Shown piece after piece: positions 1-7,161 of a DNA stretch of 16,224 nucleotides; position 1 is the first letter of the stretch, and each line of letters begins with the position of its first letter. The stretch is from Anaerolineales bacterium. GTDB lineage: Bacteria > Chloroflexota > Anaerolineae > Anaerolineales > Villigracilaceae. The stretch spans positions 1 through 16,224 of the forward strand of contig JAEURF010000006.1 in NCBI GenBank assembly GCA_016789205.1, read 5' to 3'. The notes under the pieces were generated by a model. That model saw nothing but the letters and a program-made list of their open reading frames with translations. It did no database searches and was not told the DNA's origin. The position numbers were made by a program, and so were the translations under genes.

Positions 1-303
1 AAGGTCAAACGAAGCAGTAGCAAGTGGCAGGTCAAGGACAGAGGCGCGTGCTAGAAGTTTGGCATTGCGTTTACGGCAATACTCTAAGGCTTGCGGATAT
101 AAATCTATGCCAGTCACTTCGCCATATTCTTTTAAGTAGGTCGTCATCGCCGCGCCAGTACCACACCCGGCATCCAAAATTTTTAATTTAGATGCCGGGT
201 GTATATATTGATTGATTAGTTTTTTTGTAATATTCTCCATGCCGCGATACCACCAGTGATGGTCTTCGACATGGAACATGATTTCATATTCACGCGGGTC
301 CAA
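1..303 (-). CDS. Class I SAM-dependent methyltransferase, C-terminus cut by window edge
   Basis: Only the N-terminal 101 residues are in the window; the gene runs off the left edge. The start is read as TTG at 303-301, giving (M)DPREYEIMFHVEDHHWWYRG. An in-frame stop lies just upstream, and GAGG sits 4 nt before the TTG. The EDHHWWYRG opening followed by the glycine-rich motif I LDAGCGTGAAM (about residues 44-54) and the acidic GIDLYPQALEYC strand is typical of Methyltransf_11/25-type enzymes, which transfer a methyl group from S-adenosylmethionine. The acceptor cannot be told from this part. It starts 9 nt after the stop of the glycosyltransferase gene, so the two are probably co-transcribed and may modify the same glycan or lipid. 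The family call is firm; the substrate is unknown. Confidence 0.85.
   Translation of the reverse strand, partial: MDPREYEIMFHVEDHHWWYRGMENITKKLINQYIHPASKLKILDAGCGTGAAMTTYLKEYGEVTGIDLYPQALEYCRKRNAKLLARASVLDLPLATASFDL
163..202. repeat. Perfect 12-bp inverted repeat inside the methyltransferase gene
   Basis: ACACCCGGCATC (163-174) and its exact reverse complement (191-202) flank a 16-nt AT-rich spacer. The repeat overlaps the codons for the HPAS stretch and for the DAGC part of SAM motif I, so coding constraint explains part of the sequence. It would form a stable hairpin in the mRNA. Its role is unknown and it may be chance. Confidence 0.6.
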
Positions 304-312
304 TGCGCCTCG

Positions 313-2280
313 TTATGGGACGCGATACGAAAGCAAAATAACTCTTTCACAATCGTATTCGTAATGAAGTTGACCGCCAGGGTGTTGGCGTGCCCATTCT
401 TCTAATTCTTCAATACGGTCTGGTGGTGCAATAACAGTTTCACCAGAGACTGCATCAAGTGTATTAATTGAGTCTGTAAAATTAATGACAGGGCGTAAAC
501 TGAGAAAAAGTGTGGAGGGATGGCTTCCATGAAAATAATAATCATTACTGAGCATATAAACTCGGTTTTCGTTATCAATTTCTTGCAATTGAACACCAAG
601 GTAGGTTGCGAAACGCCCAGCTAAGTCTGCGCCAAAGCGACATTGACCGGCAAATTCAGCATAGTACGTCCACAAGTTGAAGAATAATAAACTTGTAAGA
701 ATAGCTGTGATGGTAAATGAATAAGCGGTTCGCGCAATCTTCCATTCTAAACCGATTGCCTCAAGAATTTTATCTATACCAATTGCCGCAATGATGACTG
801 CAGCAGGTAGTGCCATTAACATACGGTATGAATCCGCGGAAGGAGGTGTAGCAAACACGCCAATAGCAACAGCAGAGCCCCAAATGTAGCCATTCAAAAG
901 TAAATAAGCCGGATTTCGAATCTGCCAAAGAATTATTCCCAAACCAGCCAATAACATCACGCCGGAAATTGTGCTCATCATGGGGGAAGGAGAACCATAA
1001 AAATCAAGGGCAGGGTAGTAAAACAGTGATAAAAAAGCATGAATTACACGTTCGGATAGAATTTGAAAAGCGCTTTGCCCTGTGGCTTGCATTGTGTTTT
1101 CTAGCCAACCGGTTTGGAAAGTACCGCTGTTTCCAAGCCGATTCATAAATTCATTTGGGTTTTGGTAAGCATAAATAACAGAAGGCGGAATTGTAATAAG
1201 GAAGCCCCCCCAAAAAGCTAAAGCTTGAGAAAAACGCTCCTTAAACCATGAGCGATAAAAAATTAATGCAATCAACATATAAATGAATACAAGCCCAGTG
1301 ATAATTTGAGATGTTAAGTAAACAGAATAATGAATTGCAATTAACACGCCACTCAATGCAGTTCTCCATGATTGGCGCTTTTGTAACCCACTGATTAAGA
1401 AATATAGTTCAAGTGGAATCAGCCAAGCATCTTGAATATAGGCTACAGAAGCAATACGGCTAAAATGCACATGAGAATGCGAAATTGCAATCATAATTGC
1501 CGAGATAATCGCAATTCTTCTCCCACCTAACCAACGAGCAAAAAGATACACAGCCGGCACAGCTAATACACCGCCAATGGCTGGCAACAACCTTAGTCCA
1601 AAGGCATTGTAACCAAAGAACTTCATAGAGATATTAATTAACTGTAAATAAAGCGAGCCGAAATTTTCCCATAAGGCAAATGGATTTGTCAGTCCACCAG
1701 CAACTGTCGCGCGGGCAAAATTACCGACTGAACCCTCATCACCATCTAACACACGCGGGATTTTTCCAAGCAAATAAAAACGAGGAATTGCCGCAAGTAC
1801 CATCACAAAAAATACAGAAAGAATCTCGTTGCGATGTTTCTTAAACCATTCCCCAATTTTCGCCAAATCAAAAGGTGAGTTTGATTTTGCAAAAGCATAT
1901 ACATAACATATCCCGCTTAATAACCAAACCGTCACCAGCGGAATATAATTAAGCCGCCGATATACCATAAAGGCATTGAGCGCCAAAGCTGTCGTCACAG
2001 ACAATAACAAAGCTACGAAAAGCCAAAAAACTCTATCCCCAAAAATCCGACGTGAAGATAACCTAAGCCAAAAAGCATTTGTCGGAATCAACTGACTAAC
2101 AATTAAAATAAACACACCAAAAATTGCAAACCCTAAATAAGGCGGAAAAACAATCTCTTCAGAAGTTGGTTGTGAAAACACCAAAAACTGACTTATCAAC
2201 AACAAAAACACCCCAATAAAAGCAACAAAGCGACGAATTTTTTTTACATCCCCCGCTTGTTCGGGTTGTACTTCAACCAT
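313..2280 (-). CDS. GT39/ArnT-like integral membrane glycosyltransferase (GT-C fold)
   Basis: A 655-residue multi-spanning protein. Hydrophobic segments lie near residues 18-36, 46-64, 84-104, 112-131 and 152-172, with more up to about 545, followed by a hydrophilic C-terminal domain of about 110 residues. After the fifth segment comes PRVLDGDEGSVGNFAR, whose DGDE (179-182) sits where GT-C enzymes carry their first-loop acidic catalytic motif. HVHFSRIASVAYIQDAW (about 270-286) also resembles the PMT_2/ArnT family. Such enzymes transfer a sugar from a polyprenyl-phosphate donor to a protein, lipid or glycan on the outer face of the membrane. Donor and acceptor cannot be predicted here. ATG at 2280 is preceded by GGAGG with 4-nt spacing, and a methyltransferase gene follows 9 nt after the stop. 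Confidence 0.85.
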   Translation of the reverse strand: MVEVQPEQAGDVKKIRRFVAFIGVFLLLISQFLVFSQPTSEEIVFPPYLGFAIFGVFILIVSQLIPTNAFWLRLSSRRIFGDRVFWLFVALLLSVTTALALNAFMVYRRLNYIPLVTVWLLSGICYVYAFAKSNSPFDLAKIGEWFKKHRNEILSVFFVMVLAAIPRFYLLGKIPRVLDGDEGSVGNFARATVAGGLTNPFALWENFGSLYLQLINISMKFFGYNAFGLRLLPAIGGVLAVPAVYLFARWLGGRRIAIISAIMIAISHSHVHFSRIASVAYIQDAWLIPLELYFLISGLQKRQSWRTALSGVLIAIHYSVYLTSQIITGLVFIYMLIALIFYRSWFKERFSQALAFWGGFLITIPPSVIYAYQNPNEFMNRLGNSGTFQTGWLENTMQATGQSAFQILSERVIHAFLSLFYYPALDFYGSPSPMMSTISGVMLLAGLGIILWQIRNPAYLLLNGYIWGSAVAIGVFATPPSADSYRMLMALPAAVIIAAIGIDKILEAIGLEWKIARTAYSFTITAILTSLLFFNLWTYYAEFAGQCRFGADLAGRFATYLGVQLQEIDNENRVYMLSNDYYFHGSHPSTLFLSLRPVINFTDSINTLDAVSGETVIAPPDRIEELEEWARQHPGGQLHYEYDCERVILLSYRVP

Positions 2281-2315
2281 GATGCCTCCAAAATTAAAAA
2301 TTAAAGAAGGATTAA

Positions 2316-2321
2316 ATTATA
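2316..2321 (-). promoter_or_regulatory. Possible -10 box for the glycosyltransferase-methyltransferase unit
   Basis: On the minus strand the sequence is TATAAT, exactly the sigma70 -10 consensus. It would place a transcription start near 2309 and give a leader of about 28 nt before the ATG at 2280. No good -35 box is seen at 16-18 nt; TTGGAA occurs only at 20-nt spacing. The call rests on position and the -10 match alone. Confidence 0.4.
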
Positions 2322-2426
2322 CCGAACAAACATAGCCTATCTTCCAAAGAACCACATTCTCATTCTGCATTAATATAAAAAGGAATCTCCAAACCGAGGC
2401 ACCCATTTTGAAACGAAGATTTCATG

Positions 2427-2454
2427 TTAACAGTTCTTAAAATTCATGTATAAT
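2427..2454 (+). promoter_or_regulatory. Sigma70-type promoter driving the structured RNA / recX leader
   Basis: TTAACA (2427-2432) and a perfect TATAAT (2449-2454) are separated by 16 nt. This predicts a start near 2461, about 300 nt upstream of the recX start codon, so the transcript has either a very long leader or a separate RNA gene. Confidence 0.6.
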
Positions 2455-2460
2455 TAAGAC

Positions 2461-2756
2461 ATACATTAGAAACCTTCCGCCACCCTGTGGCGCCTTGATT
2501 GAAACTTTCTGGAAAATCGCGCACGCTCCTCCCCCGGTTTTGGGAGATATTTTGTGAAGTGCTATTGCAACCAATAGGAAAAAAATTGAACAAGCCATTG
2601 GCTTCACCCTAAACCCTTAGTGCCGAACGTGACATCTGACTCGTCACGTAATTTTGACCTACCCCAAACGCTTCATTACTAGACTTTGGGAACTGGTCAG
2701 CCACCCAGACATTTTCCACAGCCGAGGCGCCGATTCGTCGGAGGTCTCGGCTGTGT
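2461..2756 (+). ncRNA. Candidate structured RNA (free-standing or recX leader), family not recognised
   Basis: This is the only gene-free stretch over 300 nt in the window (2281-2765). Downstream of a good promoter the sequence can form successive perfect hairpins: 2478-2483/2487-2492 (CGCCAC, 6 bp), 2529-2533/2542-2546 (5 bp), 2562-2567/2572-2577 (CTATTG, 6 bp), 2592-2596/2600-2604 (AAGCC, 5 bp), 2627-2633/2643-2649 (ACGTGAC, 7 bp) and 2663-2668/2685-2690 (CCCAAA, 6 bp). TGGAAAAT (2510-2517) pairs with ATTTTCCA (2711-2718), closing a multibranch domain around five of them, and a strong hairpin (2717-2755) ends it. I find no good coding frame on the plus strand. The sequence lacks hallmark motifs of tmRNA, RNase P RNA, SRP RNA and T-box leaders. 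It could be a free small RNA or a regulatory leader of recX-rny. The pairings are read by eye with no covariation test. Confidence 0.4.
2717..2755 (+). terminator. Strong UUCG-capped hairpin just before recX (terminator or translational switch)
   Basis: CACAGCCGAG (2717-2726) pairs perfectly with CTCGGCTGTG (2746-2755). An inner CCGA/TCGG stem (2730-2733/2738-2741) is capped by the tetraloop TTCG. Only TGTTT follows, so the U-tract is weak for an intrinsic terminator. The hairpin also contains GGAGG (2740-2744), the only Shine-Dalgarno-like site near recX, with its first two G paired. It may therefore act on translation rather than termination. Confidence 0.5.
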
Positions 2757-2765
2757 GTGTTTAAT

Positions 2766-3416
2766 ATGAAAAAAATAACTGCCATCGAGCCGCAAAAGAA
2801 TCGCAATCGAGTCAACATCCATCTCGATGGAGAATTCGCCTTCGGGTTGGCACGCATCACAGCCGCGTGGTTGAAAGTTGGCGATGTACTAACCGAAGAA
2901 AAAATAAACGAACTAAGAAATAAAGATGACGGTGAAAGAGCCTTACAACAAGCATTACTATTTTTAAGTTATCGCGCACGTTCGGAAAAAGAAATAAAAC
3001 AAAATTTGCTCAAACATGAATATTCAGAACACATTATTGAGCAAACCCTAGAAAGACTACGTGAAAATAAATTGGCAAACGATGGTCAGTTTGCAAAAAC
3101 TTGGGTAGAAAATAGAAGCACCTTTCGCCCAAGAAGCAAAAGAGTTTTGACGATGGAACTTCGTCAAAAAGGATTGGATGAAGAAACTGTAAAAAACGCC
3201 GTCGCCGATGTGGATGAAAATGCCCTAGCCTATGAATCTGCTCGAAAAAGAGCACCCAGATTCAAAAGTCTGGAATGGGGCGAGTTTCGTAAGAAACTAT
3301 CCGAATATTTAGCAAGGCGCGGCTTCCCATATTCTGTGTCTATCAGCGTGGTTACGCAAATTTGGAACGAGATGCACACAGAAGAAACACATTACGAAGA
3401 TGAGGAATTAACATGA
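2766..3416 (+). CDS. recX: Regulatory protein RecX
   Basis: A 216-residue protein of normal RecX length. RecX binds RecA filaments and limits their growth, which tunes recombination and the SOS response. The N-terminal strand region NRVNIHLDGEFAFGL, the helical repeat ALLFLSYRARSEKEIKQNLL, then YSEHIIEQTLERLRENKLANDGQFAKTWVENR and RSKRVLTMELRQKGLD are all characteristic of the three-helix-repeat RecX fold. An in-frame GTG at 2757 (adding MFN) lies 12 nt after GGAGG and could be the real start; ATG 2766 gives the more usual MKKITAIEP opening. The gene overlaps rny by 4 bp (ATGA at 3413-3416), so the two are translationally coupled. recA is not in the window. A long structured leader precedes the gene. 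Confidence 0.93.
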   Translation: MKKITAIEPQKNRNRVNIHLDGEFAFGLARITAAWLKVGDVLTEEKINELRNKDDGERALQQALLFLSYRARSEKEIKQNLLKHEYSEHIIEQTLERLRENKLANDGQFAKTWVENRSTFRPRSKRVLTMELRQKGLDEETVKNAVADVDENALAYESARKRAPRFKSLEWGEFRKKLSEYLARRGFPYSVSISVVTQIWNEMHTEETHYEDEELT

Positions 3417-4939
3417 ACCTAGTAGATATATTAATCATGGTACTGGTCTTAATCATCGGCATTTTAGCGGGATATTTTTTCCATCGCTATCAAGCAGACC
3501 GTGCCGCTAAAGCCAAACAAGATAAAGCGGATGATATTTTGAAAGCCGCGCAAACCCAAGCCAATATGATTGTGAAAGGCGCGCAAGATAATTCAACCAA
3601 AATTATTCAAGCGGCAGAGAGTGAAATTAAAGAACGGCGGATTGAATTAAATAAAGAAACTGACCGCCTTGAAAAACGCCGCACGGAATTGGATGCGCGC
3701 TTTGACAAAATTGAGCAACGTGAACAAGCGTTGAACAAACGCCAATCACAAGTGGATAAACGTGGTAATGAAATTGAGAAGTTATATGAAGATGAATTAA
3801 AGAAGTTAGAACAAATTTCGCAGTTGACGCAAGATGATGCCAAAAAAGAATTGTTTGCCGCTGTTGAAAAAGAAGCGCGTGGTGACATGGCGAGAATCAT
3901 CCGTCAAATTGAAGCGGAAGCGCGTGAAGAAGGGGAAAAACGAGCAAGAAAATTAATCGCAGATGCGATTCAAAGAGTGGCATCTGAACATGTAGCTGAA
4001 GTGACTCGTGCAGTGGTTACCTTGCCAAGTGAAGAAATGAAGGGGCGCATTGTTGGTCGTAACGGACGTAACATCAAAGCCTTTGAGCAAGCCGCTGGTG
4101 TTGATGTGATTGTGGATGACACGCCAGATTCTGTAACGATTTCATGTTTTGATTCTGTGCGTCGTGAAATTGCACGCCGCGCTTTAGCAAAATTAATTTT
4201 GGATGGAAGAATTCATCCTGCTCACATTGAAAAAGTAATTGAAGATGAAACAAAAGGTGTTGAAAAAGTAATCAATGAAGCGGGCGAACAAGCCGCGTAT
4301 GAAGCCAACGTGACAGGTTTGCATCCAGAAGTGTTGCGCATGATGGGGCGTTTGAAATTCAGAACGTCTTATGGGCAAAATCAATTGGCACATGCAGTTG
4401 AAGCCTCTAAACTTGCGGGGATTCTCGCGGCTGAAATTGGTGCAAATGTTGAGTTATCAAAACTTGGTGGCTTTTTACATGACATTGGCAAAGCCATGGA
4501 CCATAATCAAGATGGGACACATGCGGGGCTTGGTGCGGAATTTTGTAAACGTTATGGAGTCCACCCTGTTGTGTTGAACGCCATCGCTTCTCATCACCAT
4601 GAAGTTGACCAAGAAACTGTAGAAGCAGTTATCACCGAAGCGGCAGATGCGATTTCAGGTGCACGCCCCGGCGCACGTCGTGAGGATTTAGAAGCGTATA
4701 TCAAACGCATTCGTTCATTAGAAGAAATGTCTATGTCTTTTGATGGTGTGCAACAAGCCTTTGCTATTCAAGCGGGTCGTGAAGTTCGTATTCTCGTCAA
4801 ACCTGAAACCATTGACGATTTAGCCTCTGCAAGATTGGCACGCGATATTGCTAAGAAAATTGAAGAGACTATGCAATACCCCGGTCAAATTCGTGTGACA
4901 GTGATTCGTGAAACTCGTTCTACAGAATATGCAAAATAA
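3413..4939 (+). CDS. rny: Ribonuclease Y (membrane-anchored endoribonuclease)
   Basis: 508 residues, the usual RNase Y length and domain order. An N-terminal membrane anchor (about residues 4-23) is followed by a long charged coiled coil (about 30-200), a KH RNA-binding domain with GRIVGRNGRNIKAFE (211-225), and an HD domain with the metal-binding LHDIGKAMDH (355-364), H327 and the HHH cluster at 394-396. RNase Y starts bulk mRNA decay and cuts riboswitch and operon transcripts, acting at the inner face of the membrane. All catalytic HD residues I can check are present. The KH loop reads GRNGRN where many homologues have GREGRN, a mild change. The start codon overlaps the recX stop (ATGA). 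A palindrome follows 4 nt after the stop, so the transcript probably ends there. Confidence 0.96.
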   Translation: MNLVDILIMVLVLIIGILAGYFFHRYQADRAAKAKQDKADDILKAAQTQANMIVKGAQDNSTKIIQAAESEIKERRIELNKETDRLEKRRTELDARFDKIEQREQALNKRQSQVDKRGNEIEKLYEDELKKLEQISQLTQDDAKKELFAAVEKEARGDMARIIRQIEAEAREEGEKRARKLIADAIQRVASEHVAEVTRAVVTLPSEEMKGRIVGRNGRNIKAFEQAAGVDVIVDDTPDSVTISCFDSVRREIARRALAKLILDGRIHPAHIEKVIEDETKGVEKVINEAGEQAAYEANVTGLHPEVLRMMGRLKFRTSYGQNQLAHAVEASKLAGILAAEIGANVELSKLGGFLHDIGKAMDHNQDGTHAGLGAEFCKRYGVHPVVLNAIASHHHEVDQETVEAVITEAADAISGARPGARREDLEAYIKRIRSLEEMSMSFDGVQQAFAIQAGREVRILVKPETIDDLASARLARDIAKKIEETMQYPGQIRVTVIRETRSTEYAK

Positions 4940-4943
4940 AAAC

Positions 4944-5009
4944 TAGCCACAGAGCACACAGAGACCTTTGAGAAAATCTCTGTTGTGACCTCCGTGTTCT
5001 CTATGGCTA
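4944..5009. repeat. Imperfect palindrome of the CACAGAG type after rny; possible terminator
   Basis: The arms 4944-4963 and 4990-5009 are reverse complements at 17 of 20 positions, enclosing about 26 nt with a further AGAGA/TCTCT pairing possible. The 5' arm contains near-repeats CACAGAG and CACACAGAG. Palindromes with this wording are, as I recall, scattered between genes in several environmental bacterial groups. There is no U-tract, so any terminator role would not be of the classic intrinsic type. It separates rny from the histidine kinase gene. Confidence 0.65.
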
Positions 5010-5037
5010 AGAACTGATACTTACAGGGATATTGCGA

Positions 5038-7161
5038 ATGAAATCCCCCACTTCACAGAGTGCTAAAATAACGGTTATGAAACCAAGCGCCAAATCGCCT
5101 GTGATGAAGTGGGGGATTGTTTTATTTTTCGCATTCTTACACATTGCTTTCGTCATCGTGTTCAAATCAGAATATAGTGGCGCATTGAGTCTGCTACCTG
5201 CTGGGCTGGCAGGTTGGTTTTTCGGAAGCGGCATTGGGGTATTAATCGCAATTCTTTCGTTTTCTACATACGCATTTATTTTGAATGCTAGCGGATTTAA
5301 TTGGGTCTTCATTTTAGATACTGATTTTGTTTTAGGCGCGCTCATCCTTACATTAATTGGTGGGGTTTCAGGTTGGCTGAGTACCTATTATCGCAATCAA
5401 ACTGAAAGAGACGATGAACTCAAAAGTCAGCTAAACGAAGCCGATGCATTATCCCAAATCTCAATTGCATTAAGCCAAGCCGAACGCGTCGGGCTTTCAA
5501 ACATTTTGCAATTGATTGTTGACTCAGCAAAAAAATTAATCCCAGCCGCAGAGCAAGCCGTCATTCATATTCTTGATGATGAAAAAGAATATTTAATTGC
5601 CAAAGCCGTTAGCGGATTTCAGGAAGCCTCCGAAAGGCGCCTTCAAATGCGCTTAGGAGAAGGCATTGCCGGGCAAGCCATCACCAGGGCTAAAACGATT
5701 AATATCACCGATATTAATACAGATGAACGCTTTATCAAATCAGTTTCAAATTCAAAGTTTCGTTCATTACTCGTTACGCCGATTGTAAGTGGTGAACAAA
5801 AACTCGGCGCCATAAGTATTCAAAGTCAAAACCCAAATGCTTTTACGAAACACGAGCAAGATTTGCTATACGCGCTTGGTGTGCAAGCCGCGATAGCCAT
5901 TGAAAATGCTCATTTACTCGAAAGCACACAACAATCCTTAAGAGAAACGAATGCCTTGTATCGCATCAATCAAGGCTTGGTGGCATTAAATGCAAATGAA
6001 CTCCTTGATGACGTAGTCAGTTTGCTACAGAAAAATTTTGGATACTATCACGTTCAGGTATACATCATTGAACCTGCTACGAAAGAATTAATCATTCAAG
6101 CCGCAAGCGGCGAGATTGGTCAAAAACTGCTTGAACAAAAAGCAAAGTTACAAGCCGGGCAAGGCATTGCTGGCTATGCCGCAGAAACCTTATTGCCTTT
6201 CTTTACCAACAATGTAGAAGAAGTTATGTTTTTTGTTCACCATCCGTTATTACCAGATACAAAATCTGAAATGGCGATACCGGTGAAAATCGGCGAACGC
6301 CTCTTCGGTATTTTAGATATTCAACAAGCCCCGCCAAAAACATTTACTGCACGTGATTTGCAATTGGTTAGCGTAATCGCAGACCAACTTGCGATTGCGC
6401 TTCAAAAAGCAGATTTATACGAAACTTTGCAAAACGCTTTGCAACAAGAAAAAGCCATGCGCAATCAGTTGATTCAAAACGAACGCCTCGCCGCTATCGG
6501 ACGCCTGCTTGCTTCTGTTTCCCATGAATTAAACAATCCTCTACAAGCCATTCAAAACGCGCTCTTCCTATTAAAGGAAGAACAAGGCATTTCAGAACAA
6601 GGCAAACAAGACCTAAACATCGTACTAGGCGAATCAGAACGGATGGCTAATATGATTAAACGCCTGCGCGACACCTACCGCCCCATCCGTATAGAAGACT
6701 TTCGACAAACTCAACTCAATGCTTTAATTGAAGATGTCTATGCATTGGTTGCTTCTCATCTACGCCACAACCAAATCACATTTGAATTTTTTCCAGACCC
6801 GGAATTACAACCCATCCCCGCACTCACAGACCAAATTCGCCAAGCCATCCTTAACCTCGTCATTAATGCTGTTGAAGCAATGACAGCCGGTGGTAAGTTA
6901 ACAATTTACACCGAGTATCTACCTGAAACAGAAGAAGCCCTAATCACAATTTCAGATAACGGCAAAGGCATCGCTACAAATATTTTGTCAAATATTTTTG
7001 AAGCGTTTACAACTGATAAAGACAAAGGTACAGGGCTTGGGTTAACTATCACATATGACATCATCACCAAACATCATGGGCGCATTACCGCTGAAAATAA
7101 CCCCGGTCTAGGTGCCACCTTCCGCATTTGGTTGCCCACCAAAGAATTGGACCTTGCATGA
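5038..7161 (+). CDS. Membrane sensor histidine kinase, 4 TM + two GAF + HisKA/HATPase_c
   Basis: About 707 residues from ATG 5038. Four hydrophobic segments (about residues 25-43, 48-65, 67-85, 98-118) have almost no external loop, so the signal is sensed in the membrane or cytoplasm. Two GAF domains follow (about 138-290 and 306-460), the second with PLLPDTKSE (403-411). The kinase core is complete: H-box SHELNNPLQ with H496, N-box NLVINAVEA (N606), G1 DNGKGI (640-645) and G2 GTGLGL (664-669). It should autophosphorylate on H496 and pass the phosphate to the response regulator, whose start overlaps its stop by 4 bp. The start is uncertain: ATG 5038 has AGGG 9 nt upstream, TTG 5032 is in frame, and ATG 5077 lies 7 nt after a TGCTAAAAT box and could be leaderless. 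Confidence 0.92.
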   Translation: MKSPTSQSAKITVMKPSAKSPVMKWGIVLFFAFLHIAFVIVFKSEYSGALSLLPAGLAGWFFGSGIGVLIAILSFSTYAFILNASGFNWVFILDTDFVLGALILTLIGGVSGWLSTYYRNQTERDDELKSQLNEADALSQISIALSQAERVGLSNILQLIVDSAKKLIPAAEQAVIHILDDEKEYLIAKAVSGFQEASERRLQMRLGEGIAGQAITRAKTINITDINTDERFIKSVSNSKFRSLLVTPIVSGEQKLGAISIQSQNPNAFTKHEQDLLYALGVQAAIAIENAHLLESTQQSLRETNALYRINQGLVALNANELLDDVVSLLQKNFGYYHVQVYIIEPATKELIIQAASGEIGQKLLEQKAKLQAGQGIAGYAAETLLPFFTNNVEEVMFFVHHPLLPDTKSEMAIPVKIGERLFGILDIQQAPPKTFTARDLQLVSVIADQLAIALQKADLYETLQNALQQEKAMRNQLIQNERLAAIGRLLASVSHELNNPLQAIQNALFLLKEEQGISEQGKQDLNIVLGESERMANMIKRLRDTYRPIRIEDFRQTQLNALIEDVYALVASHLRHNQITFEFFPDPELQPIPALTDQIRQAILNLVINAVEAMTAGGKLTIYTEYLPETEEALITISDNGKGIATNILSNIFEAFTTDKDKGTGLGLTITYDIITKHHGRITAENNPGLGATFRIWLPTKELDLA
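5042..5118. repeat. Perfect 14-bp inverted repeat over the start region of the histidine kinase gene
   Basis: AATCCCCCACTTCA (5042-5055) and its exact reverse complement (5105-5118) flank 49 nt that hold an extended -10-like box and two in-frame ATG codons (5077 and 5104). In RNA this makes a GC-rich 14-bp stem starting 2 nt after ATG 5038. It may control translation, or mark the region as leader rather than coding sequence. Confidence 0.7.
5061..5069 (+). promoter_or_regulatory. Possible extended -10 promoter for the kinase-regulator pair
   Basis: TGCTAAAAT has the TGn extension plus a near-consensus -10 (TAAAAT, 5064-5069). It would place the transcription start at or near A5077, the first base of an in-frame ATG, which implies a leaderless mRNA. 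No convincing -35 is present. This competes with starting at ATG 5038. Confidence 0.3.

Noticed and set aside
2469..2591. CRISPR array
   Set aside because: Only one repeat-like unit is present and the second resembling segment is too different and wrongly spaced; no cas gene is in the window.
2461..2756. tmRNA, RNase P RNA, SRP RNA, T-box or 6S RNA
   Set aside because: The hallmark motifs (tmRNA tag frame and CCA end, RNase P GAGGAAAGUC, SRP GGAAGGAAGC, T-box GGUGGNACCGCG) are absent. For 6S, I could not find a long closing stem with a central bubble, but a divergent form cannot be fully excluded by eye.
2609..2860. Open frame on the minus strand across the recX upstream region
   Set aside because: It overlaps the 5' end of recX in antisense, has no similarity to any protein I know, no good ribosome site, and lies over the hairpin-rich region.
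7128..7157. Upstream in-frame start for the response regulator
   Set aside because: It would add ten residues inside the end of the kinase gene in another frame; ATG 7158 overlaps the kinase stop as ATGA and begins directly before the receiver fold.
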